Origin: Monoplex corrugatus
Taxonomy: Eukaryota; Mollusca; Gastropoda; Littorinimorpha; Ranellidae
Reading direction: 5' to 3'
Assembly (NCBI GenBank): GCA_030674185.1
Contig: CM060314.1
Coordinates: 32,272,814 to 32,336,813 of the forward strand
DNA length: 64,000 bases
This document shows positions 10,117 to 18,809 of the stretch, piece after piece (within the stretch, counting starts at the first letter, position 1; each line of letters starts with the position of its first letter). The translations under genes were made by a program, and so were the position numbers. The notes under the pieces were generated by a model. That model saw nothing but the letters and a program-made list of their open reading frames with translations, made no database searches and had not been told where the DNA came from.

Positions 10117-10572
10117 TAAACTAACGAAAATAAGTCATCACCAGTACTATATTACTGTATTACATAAGTAATTATACAATGCTGTATAGTTATAATAAAT
10201 GGTAAAACTATTAACGCTTGTTCCATTACATTTTTGTTGTCATTTCGATATAAACTGATGTGTGTTTATTATGTGCTTATACGTCTTGAGTACAGACTAT
10301 AAATTATGCACAAAAACGCGGGGGTAAAGATAATTTTGAAAAAAAGTGAATTGTTTATTGATAGGCCTACTTGATTTACAACTATTTGGTAAATTGATTA
10401 TTCATTGATCGACTTCTTAACTGATTATTTGATTAATTCATTGATTGATTGATGGATGGACTGACTGAATGATTGATCCATTGATTAGTTGCTGATTAAG
10501 TACTGATCGGGAAAATGATTTATATGAAACATCAAATTGTTCGGTGACTCGCTAACTAGTTTGGTTTATAGA
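10117..10572. other. AT-rich spacer with GATT-type repeat
   Basis: Possible 3' untranslated tail of the preceding LINE, then AT-rich DNA with imperfect TTGATTGATTGATGG-type units at about 10390-10500. No gene is visible. A similar short GATT run sits at 11798-11822, beyond the next insertion. Confidence 0.6.
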
Positions 10573-10583
10573 TGAGTAATTGT
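10573..10583. repeat. Target-site duplication of the 10.6-11.7 kb LINE (right copy 11703-11713)
   Basis: TGAGTAATTGT is present exactly at 10573-10583 and 11703-11713, bracketing the truncated LINE. The 11-bp length is typical of target-primed reverse transcription. Confidence 0.85.
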
Positions 10584-11702
10584 TCGTCGGCCTCTTTACA
10601 TCTCAGGAGATGATAGTCTGCACCAGGAGGCGTTGTGGTCATGACGTGCACTTTCTGCTGTGGCTGTGTAGGCCGATTCTTGAGTGGCAATCTCTGTCAC
10701 ATCTGCCACATACAAATTGAATCGCTATTGTCTGGTTTCTGGAACGTTGCTTGCGAAGAGCCCTTTTCTCATCTGCGCTTTCTGCTCTCCTCCTCTCCGC
10801 ATTCAGAACGCCTTGCTGAACGGCTGTCCGCCACGCTGCCCTGTCTTCCGCCAGTCTCCCAAGAGCCTGGGTCAATCCCTGAGCTTCTGAGGTCCCTTTT
10901 GCATGCGTCTACAAAGCGTAGCTGTGGGCGTCCTGGAGTTCGCTTCCGGTTTGCCAGTTCGCCGTAGAGAACGTCTTTAGGTATGCGTCCATCCTCCATT
11001 CGACGCACATGGCCAAGCCAGCGTAGTCGGCGTTGACTTAGAAGGGCAAAGATGGTCTGTAGGCCCGCACGACGGAGGACCTCTGTGTTGGTCACCTTGT
11101 CTTGCCACTTGATGCCGAGGATGCGTCGCAAGCAGCGGAGATGGAAAATGTTGAGCCTCTTTTCTTGGCTGGCGTATGTGGTCCAGGCTTCACTTGAGTA
11201 GAGTAGTGTGTTCAACACACATGCTCTGTACACCTGCATTTTGGTGTTCGCAGTGAGACTGCTGTTGGACCAGACCCGCTTGTTCATTTTAGCCATAACA
11301 GATGAGGCCTTCGCAATTCTGGCGCCGATTTCAGCATCCAGAGAGAGGTTGTCACTTATGGTGGACCCCAAGTACTGAACTTGGTGGACAGTATTGAGGT
11401 CGTAATCTCCAATGTGTAGAGATGGTGGTTCTTCACAGCCTTGGCCTAAGATCTCAGTTTTCTTCAAGCTGATTGTGAGACCAAACTCTCTGCAAGCGTG
11501 GGCGAAGCGATCAACGAGCCTCTGGAGATCTTGTTCACTGTGGGAAGCCAGCGCAGCATCATCTGCGAAGAGAGCTTCTCTGATGGTCTTCTTTTCCACC
11601 TTGGTTTTGGAACGAAGCCTGGCAATGTTTAAGAGCTTTCCGTCGGTCCTTGTATGAAGATATACCCCTTCTTCAGATCTGCAGAAGGCATAGGTCAGCA
11701 AC
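10584..11702 (-). mobile_element. 5'-truncated LINE with C-terminal zinc finger
   Basis: A 1119-bp minus-strand insertion holding only the second half of a LINE ORF2, from just upstream of the FADD motif to the 3' end. It is flanked by an 11-bp TSD, so it is a dead-on-arrival copy. It matches a LINE family widespread in fish and marine invertebrates by its DGRIPKDVLYGEL and GRPQLRFVDACKRD segments (family recognition from memory). Endonuclease scraps at 40.6, 47.3 and 55.6 kb look like the N-terminal part of the same kind of element. Confidence 0.88.
10625..11701 (-). pseudogene. LINE RT C-terminal half and C2H2-like finger
   Basis: Open for 310 codons from 11701 (EGVYLHTRTDGKLLNIAR, then motif C LFADDAALASHSEQDL, KKTEILGQG, VQYLGSTISDNLSLDAEIG, LLYSSEAWTTYASQEKRL, LRRILGIKWQDKVTN, RRLRWLGHVRRMEDGRIPK). 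Near 10850 the frame shifts into the 10639-10875 piece, which carries LGRLAEDRAAWRTAVQQGV and the finger CGRCDRDCHSRIGLHSH. The finger is thought to bind nucleic acid. There is no start codon context of its own because the 5' half of the protein is missing. Confidence 0.85.
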
Positions 11703-11713
11703 TGAGTAATTGT

Positions 11714-12250
11714 ATTAGGTGACTAACTTAACTGGTAGACAAACGGTTCAGTATTTTAACTGATCTGATTTATATGGCTAATTAAATGATAGAATGGTAG
11801 TTGATTGATTGATTGATTGATTACCGTTGTCACGGTACACTGAATGTACTAAGTATTCGTTTAATTGGATGGATAAAGTGAAGTTTATTTCGCAAGCAAG
11901 GTGATTTACCAATTATTTGTTGATCTTTTGATGATTGTATTATTTGACCGGCTGTTGGCTATACAGAGAGACTAATTGCTTAACCAGTAGATGGAGGAAT
12001 GGAACGATATATGTATATGTATATGAACATCTTTATGACTTGTTTGATGCCTTAATGCACTGATGAAGCTTGATGATAATCAAGTACTGTTTAATGTATT
12101 ACTTCATTAAATGTTAGATCTGGTCAGCAAAAGAAAGATCTATTGACTGTTACACCGACGAAGTATCAACTGAGGAAAGCACGGAAAGTGACAATGTTCG
12201 ACGATGCAATCATACGTATTGCAATATTGGTGTAATCCACAAAAACCCTA
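11714..12250. other. AT-rich sequence, no gene recognised
   Basis: AT-rich DNA with a short (GATT)n run at about 11798-11822 and TATATGTATATG at about 12008. Nothing codes. Confidence 0.6.
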
Positions 12251-12251
12251 T

Positions 12252-12267
12252 CCCCCCCCCCCCCCCC
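12252..12267. repeat. 16-base poly(C) tract
   Basis: Uninterrupted run of 16 C residues. A second run of 15 C lies at 37047-37061. Confidence 0.95.
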
Positions 12268-12325
12268 GCCTATTGTATTGTGGCCTAAGGACGATGTACA
12301 TTAAAAAATTCTGAGTTCTGAGTTC

Positions 12326-12394
12326 TGTCTCTCTCTCCTCTCTTTCTCTCTCTGTCTGTCTCTGTCTCTTTGTTTGTGTGTGTGTGTGTGTGTC

Positions 12395-12425
<31 letters not shown>

Positions 12426-12595
12426 CTCTCTCTCTCTGTCTGTCCATCTGTATGTGCCTGTCTGTCTATCTGTCTGGCTTTCTCTTTTTCTCACTATTTC
12501 TTTCTTTCTTTTCTTTTCTTTCTTTCTTTCTTTCTCTCTCTCTCTCCCTCTCTCTCCCTCTTTCCCCTTCTCCCTCCTTCCATCCTATCTCTCAT
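12326..12595. repeat. CT/GT/TTTC low-complexity field
   Basis: Mixed (CT)n, (GT)n, (TCTG)n and (TTTC)n. ORFs in all three forward frames here are Ser/Leu/Cys/Val low complexity only. Confidence 0.95.
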
Positions 12596-12719
12596 TTTCA
12601 TTATTGATGTTTTGAAATGTTTATACTCATAACTTGTCATAATGTACTCTGGCCTATATTATAAATGAATTATCTGAGGTCAAAAACTCCCTGTTTTCCT
12701 CTCTGTCTCTCTTTCTGTG

Positions 12720-12828
12720 TACACACACACAACACACACACACACACACACACACCACACACACACAACACACACACACACACACACACACCACACACAC
12801 ACACACACACACAACACACACACACACA

Positions 12829-12859
<31 letters not shown>

Positions 12860-12869
12860 CACACACACG
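12720..12869. repeat. (AC)n microsatellite with ACACC/ACAACAC interruptions
   Basis: About 150 bp of (AC)n with regularly spaced CACC and CAAC breaks. Confidence 0.97.
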
Positions 12870-12904
12870 CATGTCAATAAGATCAGATAAGAGATGACAA
12901 TAGA

Positions 12905-13268
12905 CGATGATCAGACAAATATAGACATAGATAGATAGATAGATAGATAGGTAGATAGATGGATAGATAGATAGCAAAAATAGATAGATAATAGATACAG
13001 ATAAAATAATAGATAGATAGACAAACAATAGATAGATAGATACAGATAGTATATAGATAAATAGATAGATAGACAAGAAATAGATAAAAAGATAGAACTA
13101 GATAGATAAATAGATAGATAGACAGATAGATAGATAACAACAGATAAAAGATAGATAGACAGACAGATAAAATAGATAGATAACAGACAATAATAGATAG
13201 ATAGATAGACAGATTAAATAGATAGATAGATAGATAGATATGATAGATAGATAGATAGATAGATAGAC

Positions 13269-13320
<52 letters not shown>
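12905..13320. repeat. (GATA)n tetranucleotide microsatellite
   Basis: About 400 bp of GATA/TAGA units, degenerate on the left and pure at 13265-13320, which suggests recent expansion at the right end. Confidence 0.97.
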
Positions 13321-13321
<1 letters not shown>

Positions 13322-13742
13322 TGATTGCCTCCCTGTCAATCTGGCAGGTATGCAGGCATAATTATGGTTGGGCCTTTACCGCCTGGCATGGATAGTTTAT
13401 GTGGGATACAAGACAGATCAAGGAGGCACAGTAGCAAGGAACTGTGTGTAGAGCAGAAGGTCCACAAAGGAGAAACCCCACATCTCCTTCAGGCAAGTGT
13501 TTCGGCCCTTAACTCTTTATACTCTAAGGGGTCAGGCCCCATCCAGGTCATGACTTCTGGATTTTCTTCTGTTGTTGCCATTTTTCAGTACACATGGGCT
13601 CAAAGCATTTTGCTATGGGCACCTGCTATAGGTAGGTTCAATTTTAAGCCTTATGAAGCTTATTTTTGTATCTCTTCAACTAGATGAAGCTTGACCTATT
13701 TTCAGCAGCTTCTGCCATTGCCTTTAGAGATCTGGTCTTCTC

Positions 13743-13783
<41 letters not shown>

Positions 13784-13996
13784 GTAATGAAAATGCAAAA
13801 CCCATTGAGTTATTGACAGATACCACTACTTGTTGCTTTTATTGTCCCCATAAGGTTTTCTGTTGTTGCTTTTTTGTATTTGTTTTTCTTCTTTATTTAG
13901 CTTACGGTATAATATCATGGTAACCTGCCCATTGTTAAGTTGTTGGTCAGTTTAACCTGAATTTGCTGTGCAGGATTAGAATGAATTTGTGGTGTA
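13321..13996. other. Unassigned sequence with a 36-base poly(A)
   Basis: The sequence between the GATA and GT arrays holds no convincing gene. A 36-base A run at 13746-13781 follows about 420 bp of unrecognised sequence and could be the tail of an unknown plus-strand retrosequence. The 120-residue frame at 13325-13687 has no recognisable domain. Confidence 0.45.
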
Positions 13997-13998
13997 TG

Positions 13999-14049
<51 letters not shown>

Positions 14050-14085
14050 CATGCACGCGCTCGCGCGCGCGCGTGTGTGTGTGTG
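13997..14085. repeat. (GT)n with a (CG)n core
   Basis: (GT)n leading into TGCATGCACGCGC, then CGCGCGCGCG, then (GT)n: a long alternating purine-pyrimidine stretch. Confidence 0.95.
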
Positions 14086-14224
14086 AAAGATTGTATTTAT
14101 CAGGCAGTATCAGTACCACCTATTTCTTATTTCATCTATGATCTCTTGTTATTTTTGATGATTTGTGTCTTTCCTACATCGATGTATTGGTGTATGTATT
14201 TAACTGAGTTCAAAATGCATTAAT

Positions 14225-14345
14225 GTATTGATATGGAATCCCTCTCCTGCCCCTCTCCGATATTGTAAAGTGCAATAAGCAATACATGGCATGGACCGTA
14301 TGCGCTGTGTAAACGGAATTATGATGATGATGATGATGATGATTT
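14225..14345 (+). mobile_element. Possible LINE/SINE 3' tail ending in (GAT)n
   Basis: TGTAAAGTGCAATAAGCAAT, then GCATGGACCGTATGCGCTGT, then AAACGGAATT(ATG)n resembles a retroposon terminus that ends in a trinucleotide repeat. The parent element is not identified. Confidence 0.3.
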
Positions 14346-14405
14346 GGGATGTTTTCTTTTCATTCCAGAATATGTGCTGTGCGATCCCAGTCATCTAGTC
14401 TTTTT

Positions 14406-15279
14406 TCAGGCCACAGTTTGCTGTCTCCTTCCGTTGTGGTGGCGTGTTTTTATCCTGACAGTACTCACCGTTGATGTGATTTCTTGAAGCATTTGGTTGT
14501 GCCTCCATGTGTACCTTCTTTGGGTTAGTGACACTTTGTATGAGTTCAACACATGTTGCATTCTGTGCTGATCCTGGCAGAGCAGGCACTCAGGGCATCT
14601 GATTTTCCCTAGTTTTCCCCATTTCATCAGATTTACATTCGAGGGTACGAGGTTATATAAAGATCTGAGAAGACACTGATCCTGTGAGGGGCCATAAGCC
14701 ACATGTCATTTTAGCTGAGACCTCTTTAGAACGCACTTTCCCACGTTGTCCATTGCCCCTGTTGGCCTTGGTGACTGTCTTCTAGATTCTTTCGGCATCT
14801 CCTTTTTGTTAATCTCTCGTATTACCATGTCTCTCACTGAATTTCAATTTGCCTTTGACTACCATTTTATTTTCTGAATCCCAGTCCCTGCCTGTTGGTT
14901 TGTGTGTGTCCAGTTATTTCTCTGACCTTGATGCTTTCTTTTACCACATCCACTGACTCCCAGACTTTCTATTTTCAGCCAGTCTTCGCTGTTAAGTAAA
15001 TAACACAACCTTATCTACGGACTCCTTTGCATGCTTAAGAGTGTGACTTTTGCACTTTGTACTTCTCGACGATGGATTTTAGGGATGAGTTGAGTTTTAC
15101 TGTAAACACAAGAACATAATGCAAGAGAGATCAGATCGAACACTAAAGAGTTTCATTGTGCATTTGTTGATTTTGACCTTCATTGATTCCACTATGGTTG
15201 TGCTGATATAGTATATGTGCACAGGCCAGAAGAAGTTTGGAATCAGCTTGAACTGCAGAGACCACATTTTGTAGGTACC
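14406..15279 (-). pseudogene. R2-like LINE, C-terminal part (after the RTE insertion)
   Basis: Read on the minus strand from 15279 down. It begins with the thumb-region peptide GTYKMWSLQFKLIPNFFWPV and VESMKVKINKCTMKLF, decays through several frame breaks (15150-14700), then gives the 98-residue frame 14702-14406: MAYGPSQDQCLLRSLYNLVP, LMKWGKLGKIRCPECLLCQD, VSLTQRRYTWRHNQMLQE. Cys/His spacing in RCPECLLCQDQHRMQHVL suggests a metal-binding tail. Not functional. Confidence 0.7.
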
Positions 15280-15290
15280 ACAGAAACCAA
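15280..15290. repeat. Target-site duplication of RTE copy 1 (right copy 16430-16440)
   Basis: ACAGAAACCAA at 15280-15290 and again at 16430-16440, directly outside the RTE 5' truncation point and its (GAT)n 3' tail. Removing the insert rejoins host LINE coding sequence. Confidence 0.9.
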
Positions 15291-16416
15291 TGCCATATAC
15301 ATCCTAAAAACTACAATAGAGAGGTCAATTGAGATGAATAAGGATTTGTATTTATGCTTTGATATCAAGGCTTTCGATCGGGTACGACATGATGAACTGA
15401 TCAACCAACTGGAGAGACTCAATGTTGATGGAAAAGATCTACGAATAATCAGGAATATGTACTGGGAACAAACAGCTGCAATGAGAATAGAAAACAATAT
15501 AAGCTCTTTTCAAAATATCAAAAGAGGAGTCAGACAGGGTTGTGTTTTGTCACCAGATCTGTTTTCACTATATAGCGAAAACATCACGAGAAACCTAGAA
15601 GAAGACCCTGGATTAAAGTTTGGAGGGAAAATGATAAACAACATTCGGTACGCAGATGACACCGTGCTAATTGCAGAAAATGAAAGGGACCTACAAAACC
15701 TTGTGAATATACTAGAAACAGAAAGCAAAGGTAAGGGTTTGGAACTAAACAGCAGGAAGACTGAAGTCATGGTGATCAGTAAAAAACATGAAATCCCCTC
15801 ATGCAAAATAAAAACAAATGGCACAACCTTGACACAGGTTAATAAGTTCAAATACCTGGGAACGGTCATTTCATCAGACGGCAGAAGCACATCAGAAATA
15901 GCTGGCAGAATCGCCAAGCCAAAACAGCATTCAAGAAGATGACAAGCATTCTTACCAACAAATGCCTATCAATTAACATCAGAAAGAGAGTCCTTGAATG
16001 TTATAGAACCAATACTGTTGTACGATGCGAGACGTGGACAGTCAGTAAGCAAAGCCAGAGCAGGATCGAGGCAGCCGAGATGTGGTTTCTCAGAAGAATG
16101 TTGAGAGTTCCATGGACAGCAAAGAAAACAAACGAGACAGTCTTGATGGAGGCAGACACAAATAGATCACTCATAAGGAAGATTAGGAAAAGACAAGAAC
16201 ATTTATAGGCCATTTTATGAGGAAGGGGGATTTGGAGAATCTAGTCACAACGGGAAAGCTGGAGGAAAGAGAGCACCAGTTAGACCCAGGGAGAGAATGC
16301 TGGACGGACTTGCAGAGTGGCTGGGATGAAGAGGATGGGGGAGATGCTGGGGGCAACGAGAGATAGAGATGGTTGGAAGTCCATGGTCGCCAACGCCATG
16401 CGGCAGGGCACCTGAT
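15291..16416 (+). pseudogene. RTE copy 1: reverse transcriptase C-terminal half
   Basis: The frame 15217-15942 begins in host LINE sequence and becomes RTE at NAIYILKTTIERSIEMNKDL. Motif A, FVDYTKAFD in sister copies, reads FDIKAFD here: two codons are deleted next to the catalytic Asp. Motif B is RGVRQGCVLSPDLF, motif C is IRYADDTVLIAENERDL, then KFKYLGTVISSDGRSTSEIA. A frameshift near 15920 moves to 15939-16208 (RKRVLECYR, AAEMWFLRRMLRVPWTAKKT), and another near 16200 leads to the remnant of GRPREKMLDGLAEWL. Inactive. Confidence 0.9.
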
Positions 16417-16429
16417 GATGATGATGATG
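15291..16429 (+). mobile_element. RTE-like LINE copy 1 (5' truncated, nested)
   Basis: A 1139-bp RTE-family insertion from NAIYIL (middle of the RT) to the stop plus (GAT)n tail. It ends ATGCGGCAGGGCACC followed by (TGA)n, so the stop codon is the first unit of the tail. It closely matches the copies at 22.8-24.8 and 57.4-61.1 kb. Confidence 0.92.
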
Positions 16430-16440
16430 ACAGAAACCAA

Positions 16441-17012
16441 ACTAGTCTCTTGTTTGCAGTCTTTCTTTCGCCAGTTGCTTAGTTTCCTTAACCCATATTT
16501 TTGTGATTTTCAAGGAGTCATCACACCGCCTTACAAGGCTCTTGATTAGTTCTTCTGGCAGGCTGGAATGGCCTGGTTGACTACAGTAAACGCTAGTGTT
16601 TCGGCCTCTTTGTATTCTGCTGAGCAAAGCTCTGTGTTTTTTTTAAGTTTGAAATTCATTCTTGATAAGGTGACTAACTAGTATATCTGCTTCAGTATGT
16701 TGCGTCTTTTGTCACCAATTTTTGACAAGGCTGTTGTGTCATCTATGAAGGTTTTCAAAGGGGACATTAAATATCCATTTCCGGGGTCTGCTAGACATAG
16801 ACTGGAGAAATTCCACTGCCCGTTGTTATACCAATTTCCAAACTGAATCCAGTCTGTCGTATTTCCTTTGTGGAGAACCGCATACAGAAGTCATGAAAGT
16901 ATCTCTTCGGCATTTGTCGGAATATGTTGGAACAGGTCTCGTGAGCCGGTTGCATCATCATGTGGGGACTGCTGCATATGTTCCTTTGCCTGATGAAGCT
17001 ATACCACATCGA
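16441..17012 (-). pseudogene. R2-like LINE, RT central part (before the RTE insertion)
   Basis: Minus strand. The frame 17009-16791 gives MMMQPAHETCSNIFRQMPKR, YFHDFCMRFSTKEIRQTGF, EIGITTGSGISPV. After a frame break comes SPLKTFIDDTTALSK (RT motif C with IDD). Then 16627-16442 gives SRIQRGRNTSVYCSQPGHSS, LPEELIKSLVRRCDDSLKIT, KIWVKETKQLAKERLQTRD and a TAG. The same phase resumes across the RTE insertion. Truncated 5' near 17012. Confidence 0.7.
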
Positions 17013-17937
17013 GGTTCCTTTTTTCTGCTTTAGCTCTTTACCTAATGACTCATGGCTAGATCACTGACTTCTGATCACGACTGAAAACCCACCACGGACT
17101 ACGACTACAGAACAAAGTCATGATCGGGTTGGATTCATTAGTCTCTCCCTTTTCGAAAAATCCCGATAGCATCTTTCATTATTATGGAACACGAGCTCAG
17201 TTGGAGCAAGGCAAGTTCAGGAGCCAGCCTTTAGAGCACATAAATCTAGCATTTCCCGGTGTCATATGTTTTCTACCAGATGTCCTCCAAACTGTTCTCG
17301 GAACTTAATGCTTCTTTAGTTATGTTTTCTTTTTTTTCAGACTTTTTTTCTGTAATCGGTTTATTTTTCTTTCTCTAGTGCTCTCTTTTTCTTTCTGATC
17401 GCATAAGCTTTAGTCATAGACCGTATTTTCATCAGTTAGAAATTATGAACAATTTATCTGGGATATTAGGGTTTATTTCCATTAAAGACACACTACAAAA
17501 TGATGTTGTATATAATATTCCAATGCAATATCATTTATGAATGTATTTCTTTCTTTTACATTTTGTTCTTCCTGTAAAGAATAATTCAAGCTCCAAAATG
17601 CCTTACACTTTGGGTGTTTTCTTTCTTTTTTTCTTTTTGCCATTTTGATTTCAGAATTATCATAGAGTACTCACACCTATACCAAGGCATGGTACAAGTC
17701 GTATCTATGTCTTACGTATTTAACATAGGATTTTGGTAAAAAAAACCACAAAGTGATCGAATAGACATTGTTTTAGTGATGTGGGTTTTGTGCCAAGTAA
17801 AGCGTTTAACGTGGGGATTTTTCTTTCTATTTGCAATTTCAGTGTGGTTCGATTCTAGATTTTGTTTTCTACTACTTGTGGCTATGGCCTTAACACATGA
17901 TGAAAACTTTACAACTGTATTTTGATAATCTTCACAG
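17013..17937. other. Unassigned, AT-rich; possible intron upstream of the GPCR-like exon
   Basis: No repeat family or coding signal recognised. It ends in a pyrimidine-poor but acceptable 3' splice site (AATCTTCACAG at about 17927-17937), just before hydrophobic coding sequence. Confidence 0.4.
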
Positions 17938-18267
17938 GCAAGATCATTTCCGGCCTCCAAAGTATTGAAGATATTTCTGTCCTCTTCCTTCGCCCTGTCC
18001 ATGGCTATCATCGGCTTGGTGATGCTGGGCAACCAGCTGATGTACGGAGACCTAGGCTACCCACACAGGTATTTGTGCTTCATCCGTCGGTCTCTGTTCT
18101 GTCAGCTGTGCTTTTGTTTGCTCCTGGGACTGGCAGTTGTCCTCAACACAGTCATCTTCATCGTCCCAATGATCCACATTCGTCACCTTCTGGACATCAG
18201 CTGCGCCCAAGAAAAAGAGAGTCCCTTGCTGACTAATCTACGGAATGCCTTATATCACTTAGAGTGA
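17938..18267 (+). CDS. Candidate exon or gene fragment: multi-transmembrane, GPCR-like
   Basis: From the putative acceptor at 17937 the open frame reads ARSFPASKVLKIFLSSSFAL, then SMAIIGLVMLGNQLMYG, then DLGYPHRYLCFIRRSLFCQL, then CFCLLLGLAVVLNTVIFIVP, then DISCAQEKES, stop at 18265-18267. Two hydrophobic helices separated by a short basic loop (PHRYLCFIRR) look like adjacent helices of a seven-transmembrane receptor. Two readings are possible: TM1-TM2 of a class B-type receptor, or TM3-TM4 of a class A-like receptor in which LMY stands where DRY would be and DISC would be the extracellular-loop cysteine. A donor-like CACACAG/GTATTT at 18069 could end the exon earlier. The GC-richer composition between 17.95 and 18.2 kb supports coding. 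Confidence 0.4.
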   Translation, partial: ARSFPASKVLKIFLSSSFALSMAIIGLVMLGNQLMYGDLGYPHRYLCFIRRSLFCQLCFCLLLGLAVVLNTVIFIVPMIHIRHLLDISCAQEKESPLLTNLRNALYHLE

Positions 18268-18278
18268 AAAGATAGTAA

Positions 18279-18809
18279 ATGAAAATGAAAGAGAAGCAAA
18301 AGAAAGTAGGTAGAATGTGTACTAACATAATGATTCTTATATCTGGCCCTCATCTTTTGATTCTTTTATGGAACCGTCTTTTATTAAAGAGAAATTATGC
18401 TACACACAATAGTGAGGTGAGGTCTAGGTCGCTAACCGCGATGTTTAAATGGTCTCTTCTCCCACCGTGTATTGCGTCTGTGGTATTTTTGAGTGTGTGT
18501 GTTGTACCGGCAGCTTGCAAGTTTCATCATGATGTGGTAGCCTTTCATGTGGTTCTTCTCATGTGCCAGTCCATCTATCGGATTGCAGCTCTTCTGTGTT
18601 TTGTTTTTGGTGTGTCACGACTTGATCATCTGGTGTACAAAGATGATAAAGGAATGGATAAGATTCAGTATGATAAGTCCATGTTGCAGACTGGCGAGAT
18701 AGGGAAGGAAGATTTTCTCTCTTTTTTTCACGCGAGAAGCATTCAATGTTACGGAGGTAGTTTTCGTGTAAAAGGCAATTTTCATGTGGAGCGTGGTTTT
18801 CACGTTTGA
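18279..18809 (+). CDS. Candidate membrane-protein ORF, GPCR-like (unresolved)
   Basis: A 176-residue frame in a different phase from the preceding ORF. It has three hydrophobic stretches: IMILISGPHLLILLWNRLLL, then FKWSLLPPCIASVVFLSVCV after a basic loop (NSEVRSRSLTA), then AFHVVLLMCQSIYRIAALLC leading to FVFGVSRLDHL. The order (helix, basic loop, helix, helix) would suit TM5-TM7 of a class A-like receptor whose TM3-TM4 lies in 17938-18267, giving a mostly intronless but frameshifted receptor. No CWxP or NPxxY motif is present. It may be a pseudogene or chance hydrophobic ORF. Confidence 0.3.
   Translation: MKMKEKQKKVGRMCTNIMILISGPHLLILLWNRLLLKRNYATHNSEVRSRSLTAMFKWSLLPPCIASVVFLSVCVVPAACKFHHDVVAFHVVLLMCQSIYRIAALLCFVFGVSRLDHLVYKDDKGMDKIQYDKSMLQTGEIGKEDFLSFFHARSIQCYGGSFRVKGNFHVERGFHV

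Larger units (their letters stand above)
14400..17012 (-). mobile_element. LINE with R2-like RT C-terminal region, split by an RTE copy
   Basis: Minus-strand LINE remnant running from about 17012 to 14400, interrupted by a plus-strand RTE copy at 15291-16429. Upstream part: YFHDFCMRFSTKE, EIGITTGSGISPV (motif B-like), TFIDDTTALSK (motif C, IDD at about 16735-16750), PEELIKSLVRRCDDSLK. Downstream part: MWSLQFKLIPNFFWPVHIYY, then WTTWE-like linker remnants, then RCPECLLCQDQHRMQHVLNS and LTQRRYTWRHNQML. The C-x2-C-x-H-like end with RYTWRHNQ is typical of a LINE group often annotated as R2-like; the clade is inferred. The 11-bp TSD ACAGAAACCAA flanks the inner element. Confidence 0.75.

Noticed and set aside
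12370..13140. Several ORFs of Cys/Val, Ser/Leu, His/Thr and Tyr/Leu/Ser/Ile repeats on both strands
   Set aside because: Translations of (CT)n, (AC)n and (GATA)n microsatellites. The same applies to ORFs at 27.0-27.45, 31.8-33.55, 34.7-35.1, 38.36-38.64, 39.8-40.3 and 49.98-50.3 kb.
14225..14345. Confident LINE 3' terminus
   Set aside because: The (GAT)n-ended tail looks retroposon-like, but no matching element end occurs in the window, so it is kept only at low confidence.
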